Shown here: positions 1-7,310 of the stretch, piece by piece
How positions within the stretch are numbered: position 1 is the first letter of the stretch
How the letters are laid out: every line of letters starts with the position of its first letter
Origin: an uncultured Methanobrevibacter sp.
GTDB taxonomy: Archaea > Methanobacteriota > Methanobacteria > Methanobacteriales > Methanobacteriaceae
Reading direction: 5' to 3'
Length of the DNA: 27,251 nt
Assembly (NCBI RefSeq): GCF_937906425.1
Contig: NZ_CALCYR010000283.1
Span: 1-27,251, forward strand
Program-made: the position numbers and the translations under genes
The notes under the pieces: generated by a model
Databases searched by the model: none
The model's input: the letters and a program-made list of their open reading frames with translations, nothing else
What the model was told of the DNA's origin: nothing

Positions 1-449
1 AGGTTTATCACGCCCTCGATGCGGTTGTTGAGGAGGGCTTCCTGGGCAGCGAGGATTTGCGCCTTGGCTTCTCCGATTTTAGCTTCGTCGCCATTGTCCA
101 GCGCATCCTTCAGCGTCTTTTCCGCATCCATCTTCTGCTTGCGGAGCACCTTGAAGGACTGTTCCATGCTTTCGCGGAACTTGTCCAATTCGGCCTTCTG
201 CTCGGGTGTCACCTGCAAGATGGAGTCCATTTCCGCAGGACCCGGACCCTTATGGAGTTTCTCCTTGTCGAGGTCCTTTTGCTTGTCGCCGTGATTGTGG
301 TTGATGGGCAGTTCCTTTGCCATTCCCTTTTGACAGGGTGCCTTGTGGCAGAAATGGGGAATGCCGTAGCAGGTGGCGCCTAGGAAAAATCCCACGGCGC
401 ACGCAAGCACCAGGAGGCTTGCGATAAAGAGTTTTACGGAGCCTTTCAT
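1..449 (-). CDS. Spy/CpxP-like periplasmic protein (partial, runs off window)
   Basis: The reading frame begins at ATG 449 and is still open at base 1, so about 149 residues are seen and the C-terminus is missing. Residues 5-26 form a hydrophobic signal or anchor segment (KLFIASLLVLACAVGFFLG). A short Cys/His-containing stretch follows (Cys at about 27, 34 and 39). Next is a charged helical region beginning VTPEQKAELDKFRESMEQ, which resembles the LTxxQ-type helices of the Spy/CpxP/ZraP/CnrX periplasmic family (metal or envelope-stress sensing and chaperoning). The ATG overlaps the TGA of the upstream gene (ATGA), so translation is probably coupled. Position behind a sigma factor and a small membrane protein fits a sigma/anti-sigma/sensor operon. 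The family call rests on overall pattern, and binding specificity cannot be judged. The GC-rich codon use is bacterial, unlike everything right of 1311. Confidence 0.55.
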   Translation of the reverse strand, partial: MKGSVKLFIASLLVLACAVGFFLGATCYGIPHFCHKAPCQKGMAKELPINHNHGDKQKDLDKEKLHKGPGPAEMDSILQVTPEQKAELDKFRESMEQSFKVLRKQKMDAEKTLKDALDNGDEAKIGEAKAQILAAQEALLNNRIEGVIN

Positions 450-787
450 TGTTGTTCCTCCTTGAGTAGGTAGGTGAGAGTTTGTGAATTGTCTAGGGTT
501 TCCAGTTCGTCGCTTTCGCCTTCGCCCAGCTCTCCATACCAGGAGGTAAGATCCGTGTAGGCGACCTGCCGTATGGAAAGCGGGCTTGTTTCGACGGAAT
601 CCATGGAGGAAAGCAGAATGCTAAAACCCACCAGCGCGAAGCTGGCTGCCAGGGGGATGGCTGAAAACAGCCGGAGGCGGATGACCTTGGCTTTTTCGGC
701 CAGGGTAATCCTTGCGCAGACCCTGTCCCAGGAATCGGCCCTGGGGGAAATCCGCTCCATTTTGGAAAAGTCGATGAAATCACGCAT
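446..787 (-). CDS. Small single-pass membrane protein, probable anti-sigma factor
   Basis: 113 residues. The ATG lies inside the last codons of the sigma-factor gene (8-bp overlap) and the stop overlaps the next gene's ATG, so all three genes form one tightly coupled minus-strand operon. The N-terminal ~38 residues are charged and would be cytoplasmic. One hydrophobic segment at about residues 41-60 (FSAIPLAASFALVGFSILLS) would span the membrane, and the rest is acidic. This topology and its place directly after an ECF sigma gene suggest an anti-sigma factor. No zinc-binding HxxxCxxC motif of the ZAS class is visible, so the role is inferred from context and size only. Confidence 0.5.
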   Translation of the reverse strand: MRDFIDFSKMERISPRADSWDRVCARITLAEKAKVIRLRLFSAIPLAASFALVGFSILLSSMDSVETSPLSIRQVAYTDLTSWYGELGEGESDELETLDNSQTLTYLLKEEQQ

Positions 788-1310
788 TTTTCTGTTTCCT
801 TGTCAAGAAGTCCTTTACAAAGTGCCTCGCCCTGCTGAGCCTTGCCTTGACGGTGCCGCTGGGCATGCGGTAAATCTCCGTTAAATCCTTGATGTCTAGC
901 CCCTCGGCGTCCTTGAGCCAGAGCATGCCCCGCGTTTCGGCGGGCAGCTGGTTCAGACCCAAGGTCAAAAGCTCCACGTCGGTTTCCTGCTCTCCTTCGT
1001 TTGTTCCCAGGGCGCTTTCGACGATAGTGCCCCAGTTTTCTTCTTCTAGCTCGGCGTGCCTGCGCTCTGCCCGGAGTTTCATGAGGCAGGCATTGACGGT
1101 GAGCCTGTAGAGCCACGTGGCCAGTGCGCTTTCTCCGCGGAATTTTTGCACGGCGGAAGGCACCTGGACAAAGACATCCATCAGTATGTCCTCGGCCTGG
1201 TCCCGGTCCTTGAGCATCCTGAAGGCCAGGTTCAGCACGTGGCCGTTTTCCTCTTGCCATAGGAGGGCCAGGGCTTCGCGGCTGCCGCTTTTCAGGCTTT
1301 TTAGGATGGC
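780..1310 (-). CDS. ECF (sigma-70 family) RNA polymerase sigma factor, 5'-truncated at a contig junction
   Basis: The visible protein contains sigma region 2 (LNLAFRMLKDRDQAEDI, then a WLYRLTVNACLMKLR segment) and sigma region 4 with its helix-turn-helix (LPAETRGMLWLKDAEGL, then MPSGTVKARLSRARHFV). This is the usual layout of short extracytoplasmic-function sigma factors. A GTG at 1238 could be read as a start, but the frame stays open upstream and encodes AILKSLKSGSREALALLWQE, a typical ECF N-terminus, up to about 1310. Beyond that the DNA becomes AT-rich and the frame meets TAA near 1333 with no usable start. The gene is therefore cut at the composition break, missing only a few N-terminal residues. 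It is bacterial and has no role in archaeal transcription. Confidence 0.85.
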   Translation of the reverse strand, partial: AILKSLKSGSREALALLWQEENGHVLNLAFRMLKDRDQAEDILMDVFVQVPSAVQKFRGESALATWLYRLTVNACLMKLRAERRHAELEEENWGTIVESALGTNEGEQETDVELLTLGLNQLPAETRGMLWLKDAEGLDIKDLTEIYRMPSGTVKARLSRARHFVKDFLTRKQKNA

Positions 1311-1325
1311 ATAACAAAATGCACA
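1303..1325. other. Abrupt composition junction, probable chimeric assembly join
   Basis: Left of about 1311 the DNA is GC-rich and fully coding, with bacterial overlapping genes. To the right it is extremely AT-rich and archaeal. The switch falls inside the 5' end of the sigma-factor gene, within a few bases of GGATGGC|ATAACA. No insertion sequence, tRNA, target-site duplication or integrase is visible on either side. A misjoin of two community members explains this most simply. Confidence 0.75.
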
Positions 1326-1464
1326 TTATTATAACGATTACTGTTACCACATTTTTTTTCACATCAAAATTATACTATGAACAAATTACGCATTAATACA
1401 ATTATTTAAAAATTCAATATATTTTTCTAAATAAATATTTATTTTTATTACTTAAAAATTAAAC

Positions 1465-1474
1465 CTTATAAATA
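1465..1474 (+). promoter_or_regulatory. TATA box, probable promoter of ycaO-tfuA
   Basis: CTTATAAATA fits the archaeal box-A pattern. A start of transcription about 25 bases downstream would give a leader of roughly 30-35 bases before ATG 1529. The leader contains AAAGGA at 1515-1520 as a weak ribosome binding site. Called from sequence pattern and spacing only. Confidence 0.4.
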
Positions 1475-1528
1475 ATCAATACTAAAATAATAATATAACT
1501 TATTAAAAATAGCTAAAGGATAAAAAAT

Positions 1529-2803
1529 ATGTTTGAAGATATTCCAATTAGATTCTTTAGAGGAACCCATAGAATCAAGGATCCTCAAGAGACAATTGAT
1601 GAAAATGAGAAAAAGCTTAGAACTGCTGGAATAAGTAGAATTACAGATATCACTGACCTTGACAGAATAAAAATCCCAGTATTTTCTGCAATACGCCCAA
1701 CTGCACAGGAAGGCAGTGTAAGTGTTTATGCAGGAAAGGGAGTAACAAAAGAGCAGGCAAAGGCTTCTGCAATGATGGAAGGTTTTGAAAGATATTCTGC
1801 AGAAAAACAGGATATAGACAAGGAAAGAATGATTGTTTCCACATACAATGAAATAATAAATAATTCAAATCCAAACTTGAATAAGGAAAACACCTTAAAT
1901 CCAAAGGACTTACTCCTTCCAAAGAACTTCACTACACAAAATGTTGAAAATTCAAGATTGGAATGGATTGAATCAACTGACATAACTAGAGACGAAACAA
2001 TTTATGTTCCGGCAAATGCTGTTTTCCACCCATATATTCCAAGCAGAGACAATATACCAAGTCCAATAGCTATTTTTAAAGGAAACACAAATGGATTGGC
2101 TTCAGGAAACATTATAGAGGAATCCGTTTTGCATGGAATATTTGAAGTTGTTGAAAGGGATGCATGGAGCATTTTCGAACTGACCAAAAGAAACAAAAAA
2201 GAAATAAATCAGGACAGCATTGAAAACGATATTATCAATGAGCTTTTAGATAAATTCAATCAGGAAAACATAAAAATCAAGCTTATGGACATTACTGCAG
2301 ATTTGGACATCACTACAGTTGCTGCAAGTTCAGATGATATGCTCCTTAAGGATCCTGCACTCCTTACATTAGGTGTTGGAACCCACCTTGACCCAAATGT
2401 TGCTGTAATAAGGGCATTGACAGAAGTTGCTCAAAGCAGGGCAACACAAATTCATGGAACTCGTGAGGACACAATCAATGCAGACTTCATGCGTAAGGCA
2501 GGTTACGAAAACATGAAGAGAATGAACAAGCATTACTTCATGGAGGAGGATGAAAAGATAGACCTTGCAGACATTGAGGATAAAAGTTCAAACTCAATTA
2601 AAAAGGACATTGAAACAAGCATTGAAGAGGTTCAAAAGGTAGGGCTTGACAGAATACTGTTTACAGACCTGACAAGAAAGGAAATTGACATAAATGTTGC
2701 AAGGGTAATTATTCCTAAAGCTGAATTATATTCCCTGGATGAGGAAAGACTGGGAAACAGAGCATTGGAATATGATAGAAAAGTAAGAAGAGGATTAATT
2801 TAA
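1529..2803 (+). CDS. ycaO: YcaO-type McrA-glycine thioamidation protein (methanogenesis marker 1)
   Basis: 424 residues, full length for the family. YcaO enzymes phosphorylate a backbone amide with ATP so that a nucleophile can replace the oxygen. The methanogen version, with TfuA, installs the thioglycine in the active-site subunit McrA of methyl-coenzyme M reductase (established for ycaO-tfuA in Methanosarcina). The three ATP/Mg-binding segments are visible: SAMMEGFERYSAE at about 80-92, LHGIFEVVERDAW at about 201-213, and TEVAQSRATQIHG at about 298-310, with the expected paired glutamates. The C-terminus lacks the proline-rich tail of azoline-forming cyclodehydratases, which fits the thioamide role. 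The tfuA gene follows after 15 bases on the same strand, so the pair is surely co-transcribed. Confidence 0.93.
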   Translation: MFEDIPIRFFRGTHRIKDPQETIDENEKKLRTAGISRITDITDLDRIKIPVFSAIRPTAQEGSVSVYAGKGVTKEQAKASAMMEGFERYSAEKQDIDKERMIVSTYNEIINNSNPNLNKENTLNPKDLLLPKNFTTQNVENSRLEWIESTDITRDETIYVPANAVFHPYIPSRDNIPSPIAIFKGNTNGLASGNIIEESVLHGIFEVVERDAWSIFELTKRNKKEINQDSIENDIINELLDKFNQENIKIKLMDITADLDITTVAASSDDMLLKDPALLTLGVGTHLDPNVAVIRALTEVAQSRATQIHGTREDTINADFMRKAGYENMKRMNKHYFMEEDEKIDLADIEDKSSNSIKKDIETSIEEVQKVGLDRILFTDLTRKEIDINVARVIIPKAELYSLDEERLGNRALEYDRKVRRGLI

Positions 2804-2818
2804 ACTTAGGATGATTCA

Positions 2819-3454
2819 ATGACTAAAAAGATTATTGTTTATTTAGGATTGTCTATTCAAGAGGAAGAGGCTAAAGAGATTTTGGATGCAGATTATAGGA
2901 GCCCTGTAAAAAGAGGAGACATTCTTAAGGCAATCAGTGAAAAGCCTGATGTGATTGGAATCATAGACGGAGTGTTCCACCACAGCCCAGCAGTTGCTCA
3001 TAAGGAAATCATGAAGGCTTTGGATAAAGGAATAACTGTTGTTGGCGGAAGCAGCATGGGGGCCTTAAGAGCATCAGAACTTGATGATTTGGGAATGGTT
3101 GGAATAGGGTATGTCTATAAGCAATACCGCTCAGGAGCTATCTCATCAGATGATGATGTAGCACTTAGTTTTGATCCTGAGCGAAAAGTAAACATTTCCG
3201 AGGCTTTGGTAAATGTGGAATACAATCTAATCTCTGCAGTAGATAAGGGAATAATAAATGAAGAGGAAAAGGATTATATTCTAGGCATTGCAAAGGAGAT
3301 TTATTATCCTAAAAGAACTTATTCAAACATCTTTAAAAATGTGGAAATGGAAGATAAAAAGAAAACTGAACTAATCGATTTTGTTCTAAAACAGGAAGAT
3401 GTTAAGCACAAGGATGCAGTTGAGGTTTTAAATTACATAAAAACTCTGGGATAA
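2819..3454 (+). CDS. tfuA: TfuA-related McrA-glycine thioamidation protein
   Basis: 211 residues. TfuA-domain proteins partner YcaO in thioamide formation and are thought to help deliver sulfur. The central conserved block GGSSMGALRASEL (about 77-89) and the preceding IIDGVFHHSPAVAHKEI segment (about 48-64) are typical of the family. The start is ATG 2819, preceded by GGATG and five bases, the same spacing seen for other genes here. It lies 15 bases behind ycaO and is certainly in the same operon. Substrate assignment to McrA comes from the methanogen context and the pairing, not from residues seen in this protein. Confidence 0.9.
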   Translation: MTKKIIVYLGLSIQEEEAKEILDADYRSPVKRGDILKAISEKPDVIGIIDGVFHHSPAVAHKEIMKALDKGITVVGGSSMGALRASELDDLGMVGIGYVYKQYRSGAISSDDDVALSFDPERKVNISEALVNVEYNLISAVDKGIINEEEKDYILGIAKEIYYPKRTYSNIFKNVEMEDKKKTELIDFVLKQEDVKHKDAVEVLNYIKTLG

Positions 3455-3835
3455 AAAAACAGCCAATAATCATGAGAAAAAACTTTTAAAAATTTATTCA
3501 TAAAAAAATAAAAAAACTATTAAAAATTTAATCGAATTCATAAAAAAAATAAAAAAAACTTTTAAAATTAAATACAATAGCATAAAAATTTGCAATTATT
3601 AGACATTTATACTAAATTTTAAAAGATTTATAAACAAATAAACTTATTTTAATGGATAAAATCAAAAAATTAACTTATTTTAGGATTATAACAATGTAAT
3701 AGAAACTTTTAAAAAGAATTAAAAATATAACAATAGTTAATTTATTATTTTAAAAATGGGATTAAATAATAATTCGGGCGATTAATCAGTTTTAATTAAT
3801 AATAAATTTTAAAATTGGAATTTATTAGTGATAAA
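3455..3835 (+). other. AT-rich intergenic region before the larE-like gene
   Basis: About 380 bases with no open frame or RNA-like GC-rich segment. It holds several A/T runs and TATA-like candidates (TTTATAAAC near 3628, AAAATATAAC near 3720), none at the ideal distance from the next start, so the promoter cannot be fixed. AGTG followed by ATAAA immediately before ATG 3836 is the ribosome binding site. Confidence 0.5.
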
Positions 3836-4915
3836 ATGAACACAAATCAGAAGATAGAGAAAGTTAAAGAGATATTAAATAACAAAAAAATAGCTTTGGC
3901 ATTTTCAGGTGGAGCGGACAGTACATTAATAGCTCATCTTGCAAAGGAGGCAGGAGCAGATGTACTTGGAATTACCTATGACAACAAGATTCTGCCAAGT
4001 GAATTTTTACTCTTTGCAAAAAGAAGGGCTGAGGAAATCGGAATAAAACATGAAATCGTTGAAGGAAACTTCCTTGACATTGATGAATTTGTACATAACA
4101 GTCCAAAAAGATGTTTATTGTGTAGAAAATTAATGTACGGAGCCATAAAAGAAAAGGCTCAAAAAGAGGGTTATGAAATCATTGTGGACGGAAACAACAT
4201 TACTGACCTTACTCATGACCGCCCAGGAATCCTGATGAAATATGAATACAATATTGAAAGTCCATTCATAGAGGCGGAACTTGAAACCTATGAAATTCAT
4301 GATTATATTGAACGAAACAACATTGAATATTCCAAGTCTACAACTTGTCTTGCAACAAGAATACAGACAAATGAAAAGCTTACAATTGAAAAGATAAACA
4401 GGCTTGACTATTGTGAGGATTACATTAAAACAATTACCGGAAGCGACATAGTAAAGCTAAGAGAAGCAAACAATGTAGCAACAATTGAAATTGACAATCT
4501 TGAAAACATTTTGGACAAGGGAAAAATCGATTTGATTGTTAAGGATTTAAAGGCTGCCCAATATGACAAGGTTCTCTTAAACATTGGTCTTGAAACTGGA
4601 ATCGATTATCTTGTAAAAGATGAAAACATGGATATTGGTGAAGAAAACTACACATTTAGAAGAAGCCTGCCATTTGGAATAAATATTAATGCAAGTTCAA
4701 GGGAATTTGAGAAATTCATTGAAGAAAATAAGGAAGAAGCGATTATAAGTAATCTGGAAACCCTTGAGGAAATCGGATATCTCAAATTCATGATTTATGG
4801 TAAAAAGGCCAAAGTCTTTAGAGACGGAAAAATAGTTATTGAAAACAATAAAGACAAACTGGAAGCAAAAGAGGCTTTTGTTAAAATTTTACCATTGATT
4901 AGACGAATTGCTTAA
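3836..4915 (+). CDS. larE: LarE-like ATP-dependent sulfur transferase with C-terminal extension
   Basis: 359 residues from ATG 3836, chosen over an upstream in-frame TTG at 3815 because AGTG plus five bases precedes it. The PP-loop ATP pyrophosphatase motif SGGADST is at about 24-30. A CxxC (RCLLCRK, Cys 93 and 96) and a third cysteine in TTCLATR (Cys 171) match the cysteines known in the LarE/TIGR00268 family. LarE proteins use either a sacrificial cysteine or a [4Fe-4S] cluster held by three cysteines to hand sulfur to the nickel-pincer precursor. All three cysteines are present, so the cluster-bound type is likely. Typical LarE is about 270-280 residues. The last ~90 residues here, ending KAKVFRDGKIVI and ILPLIRRIA, are an extra domain I do not recognise. 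No larB or larC lies nearby, so the physiological acceptor is open. Confidence 0.82.
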   Translation: MNTNQKIEKVKEILNNKKIALAFSGGADSTLIAHLAKEAGADVLGITYDNKILPSEFLLFAKRRAEEIGIKHEIVEGNFLDIDEFVHNSPKRCLLCRKLMYGAIKEKAQKEGYEIIVDGNNITDLTHDRPGILMKYEYNIESPFIEAELETYEIHDYIERNNIEYSKSTTCLATRIQTNEKLTIEKINRLDYCEDYIKTITGSDIVKLREANNVATIEIDNLENILDKGKIDLIVKDLKAAQYDKVLLNIGLETGIDYLVKDENMDIGEENYTFRRSLPFGININASSREFEKFIEENKEEAIISNLETLEEIGYLKFMIYGKKAKVFRDGKIVIENNKDKLEAKEAFVKILPLIRRIA

Positions 4916-5015
4916 AATAAATACCATTCTTTAAAGATAAAGATACTTAAAAAACAGACTTATTCTTTAAAGAATAATTAAAAAATAAAATTTAAACTTT
5001 TAAAATTATAATTTA

Positions 5016-5048
5016 AAGAATTAGATTTAATCTAATTCTTCTTTTTTT
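5016..5048 (+). terminator. Hairpin plus T-run after the larE-like gene
   Basis: Perfect inverted repeat AAGAATTAGATT / AATCTAATTCTT (12-base arms around a single T, realistically 11 pairs with a 3-base loop), followed by C and seven Ts. It lies 100 bases after the larE stop and just before the end of the convergent gene at 5079, so it probably ends the plus-strand transcript. The T-run itself matches archaeal termination signals. Confidence 0.7.
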
Positions 5049-5078
5049 AAATATTATAAAAATAAACAAAGAAAAAAC

Positions 5079-5627
5079 TTACTGATTCTTATTTAATTCC
5101 TGCTGTTTTTTAACAAATTCCTTGAAAGAGAGTTTTTCCTCGGTTGGAATATTCTTTTCAATTAAACTCATCACACTTGGAGAGTCATTTAAAATTAAAT
5201 TGTCTTCTTTTTCCTTTTCAATATCCTTGACTTCACCCTTGTCAATCAAAGCTCCTTTTGCATATTCTTCCTTAGAAGAAAGTCCCTTTAATGCAAGAAT
5301 CTTACCATCCAATCTTAATGAAAGCTCATCTGCCTTAACTTCCAAAAGATGAATTTCAAATCTGCTTGCATTTTTTAACTCATCATCAGTAATTAGATTA
5401 TATTTAAGATAAAGATTTTTATGTGGAATGACCTCATTTATTGTTCTTTTAACAACAGTTTCAAAAAGATCAACGAGATTTTCAATAACCGGAAGATCAT
5501 TGTCCCAATAATAGGCCAACATGACATTTAATTGAATCTCATGTTCAGAGTAATCATCTCCAAGCCTTGCTCTTATTCCAATACTTGAATCGGTATCCTT
5601 AATAACTAAAATAGGTTCTGAAGACAT
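5079..5627 (-). CDS. Conserved-looking hypothetical protein, function unknown
   Basis: 182 residues from ATG 5627. A longer version from TTG 5639 is possible but has no better signal. I recognise no family. The protein is soluble, with no signal peptide or membrane segment. The N-terminal ~115 residues look like a folded alpha/beta domain (start SSEPILVIKDTDSSIGIRAR). The C-terminal ~65 residues are lysine/glutamate-rich and probably flexible. No ribosome binding site is visible. A TATA-like element lies only about 20 bases upstream, which would fit a leaderless message. Codon use matches the neighbours, so it is very likely a real gene. Confidence 0.7.
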   Translation of the reverse strand: MSSEPILVIKDTDSSIGIRARLGDDYSEHEIQLNVMLAYYWDNDLPVIENLVDLFETVVKRTINEVIPHKNLYLKYNLITDDELKNASRFEIHLLEVKADELSLRLDGKILALKGLSSKEEYAKGALIDKGEVKDIEKEKEDNLILNDSPSVMSLIEKNIPTEEKLSFKEFVKKQQELNKNQ

Positions 5628-5644
5628 ATTTACACACAATAAAA

Positions 5645-5654
5645 TTATAAAAAT
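5645..5654 (-). promoter_or_regulatory. Possible TATA box for a leaderless transcript
   Basis: On the minus strand TTTTTATAAT is centred about 22 bases before ATG 5627. That is the normal TATA-to-start-of-transcription distance in archaea, so transcription could begin at or next to the ATG. The surrounding DNA is so AT-rich that chance matches are common. Confidence 0.25.
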
Positions 5655-5904
5655 AAATTTAAAATTTAAAATATTTAAAAATAATTAAAAATTAAAAATT
5701 AAAAATTTAAAATAAATTAAAATGAATATTAACTTATTTATCTAAACTACTATAAATAGATTAAAATTGAAAAAATAGAAAAAAGAAATAAACTAGAATA
5801 AAAAAAGATTAAATCCCTAAAAAAATGGAATGAAATAAAAAAAGAAAATGAAAAGAGAAAATTCAAAAATAGAAATATTAATAAAAAAAGAAAGGAATTA
5901 AAGC

Positions 5905-6741
5905 TTAAAGTAAAGCTTTAATCAAATCACTTGCTCTGACCAAACCTACAAGTTCCCCTTCAATACCAATAACTGGCAATTGTTCAACGTCAAGAGATTT
6001 CATCTTTTCAGCGCAAACGGAAACTTTAGTTTTAGTATTTGCAGTTACAACATCAGTAGAAGCAACATCTTTAAATACTTTGTCAGTGAACTTGAGATGG
6101 TTTTTCTCAATATATAAAACAGAAGTACTGTCCCAAGACCATTTATCTCCTTCAGTACCTACAGAAGAACTGTGTTCAGTACGTTCGGAAATGATTTCAC
6201 TTTCAGCAATAAAATCTGTTTCAGTCAAGATTCCAGTCATTTTATTGTTTGAGTTTAAACCAATTACTGATTTTAATCCAAAGAATTTCATTACTTCAAA
6301 TGCAACATTCAAAGGAGTTTCATCCCAAGTTGATGGAATGGATTTAATCATGTAATTTTCAACAGGATCCTTAATGTCCATTTCTGCAATAGCTTGTGCA
6401 ACCATATCAAAACTAGTTACAATACCTATCAATTCACCATCATCGTTTATAACAGGAACTCTTCTAATTACATTTTCCACCATTTTTTCTGCAACTGAAG
6501 ATAAATCATCATCCATTTTAGCAGTAATCAAATTCCTAGTCATCAACATAGCAATTTGTTCTTCATCAGGATTAGTAATCATATCTGAACGGGTTAAGAT
6601 ACCCACTAACTTTCCAGTGTCTTTTTTAATTACTGGAACTACGGAAACATCTTCTTTTTTCATTTTACTTAATGCCTCATCACGACTTCCAGGCACAGTA
6701 ACATGAATTACATCAGTAGATGCTACATCTTTTACTTTCAT
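5905..6741 (-). CDS. Four-CBS-domain protein
   Basis: 278 residues made almost entirely of CBS domains, at about 1-57, 66-120, 128-184 and 220-278. Each has the usual pattern of a V/I-P-V-I strand followed by G-x-L-V/I-G-I/L and a T/S-x-x-D/D-x-x helix (for example VVPVIKKDTGKLVGILTRSD). CBS pairs bind adenine nucleotides or SAM and act as energy or ligand sensors, and this one has no attached catalytic domain. The first and fourth domains share an identical KDVASTDV, suggesting internal duplication. A linker at about 185-219 contains tryptophans (KWSWDSTSVLY). GAGGTG plus five bases precedes the ATG, a strong start. The regulated partner is not evident from neighbours. Confidence 0.9.
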   Translation of the reverse strand: MKVKDVASTDVIHVTVPGSRDEALSKMKKEDVSVVPVIKKDTGKLVGILTRSDMITNPDEEQIAMLMTRNLITAKMDDDLSSVAEKMVENVIRRVPVINDDGELIGIVTSFDMVAQAIAEMDIKDPVENYMIKSIPSTWDETPLNVAFEVMKFFGLKSVIGLNSNNKMTGILTETDFIAESEIISERTEHSSSVGTEGDKWSWDSTSVLYIEKNHLKFTDKVFKDVASTDVVTANTKTKVSVCAEKMKSLDVEQLPVIGIEGELVGLVRASDLIKALL

Positions 6742-7250
6742 AATAACACCTCTAAGGTCAAAATTGACTTTATTTTTTTATTAACAATTTTCTATTAGAA
6801 ATTTAAATTTAAATGAGATTTTCTCTAATATTAACAAATTAAAATTAATTTTCTAAATAAAATTTAACAAGATAAATAATTTACTAATAAAAATTAATTA
6901 TCTAAAAATCTTAAACAAGACAAATAATATTATTGAATAAAAATTAATAGTTTTTTAATTTCAAACAAAAGTTTGAATATTAATATCACTAATCATTTAT
7001 TAATTTATCAATTATTATTTAAATAATTTAGTATTTTTTTAAAAAAAAATTAAAAAATTTACAATTTTACAAAATTTTAATTAGAAAAAAATAAATGAAA
7101 TAAAATAAATTATTAAAAAATAAAACAAAAGACAATTAAAAGAAGATAAAATTAAACAAAAACAAAATAAAAATAGAAATCTAAATTGACAAAAATTATT
7201 TTTTAAAAAAAATAAGAAAATAGAATAAAATAATAATAATAATTTAATTT
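6742..7250. other. Long AT-rich intergenic region with a perfect inverted repeat
   Basis: About 510 bases without a credible gene. It should hold the promoter of the CBS-domain gene (minus strand). GTCAA-AA-TTGAC at 6757-6768 lies in its untranslated leader. A perfect hairpin TTCAAAC-AAAA-GTTTGAA occupies 6960-6977. The rest is homopolymer-like A/T with no structured RNA visible. Confidence 0.5.
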
Positions 7251-7310
7251 AAAAAAGAATAAAAAAGAATAAAAAAGAATAAAAAAGAATAAAAAAGAAT
7301 AAAAAATAAT
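7251..7310. repeat. Decamer tandem repeat, five perfect copies plus one variant
   Basis: AAAAAAGAAT occurs five times head to tail (7251-7300), followed by AAAAAATAAT, and ends exactly at the stop codon of the acetyltransferase-like gene. Read on the minus strand it is ATTCTTTTTT repeated, so in the transcript it is a series of U-runs that could end transcription several times over. Confidence 0.9.

Noticed and set aside
19..383. Two plus-strand open frames in the first 400 bases
   Set aside because: Antisense to the Spy-like gene, which has a signal peptide and coupled start. These have no ribosome binding site.
1..1310. Recent transfer of a bacterial stress operon into the archaeon
   Set aside because: The sigma gene is decapitated at the break, no mobile element is present, and composition has not changed at all. 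Misassembly is simpler.
1056..1314. Plus-strand open frames opposite the sigma factor
   Set aside because: Antisense readings in GC-rich DNA with no recognisable domain.
493..1362. 289-residue minus-strand open frame across the bacterial part
   Set aside because: Arginine/proline-rich out-of-frame reading of the sigma and membrane-protein genes, and it crosses the junction. High GC removes stops.
3815..3835. TTG 3815 as start of the larE-like gene
   Set aside because: No ribosome binding site at the right place. ATG 3836 has AGTG plus five bases.
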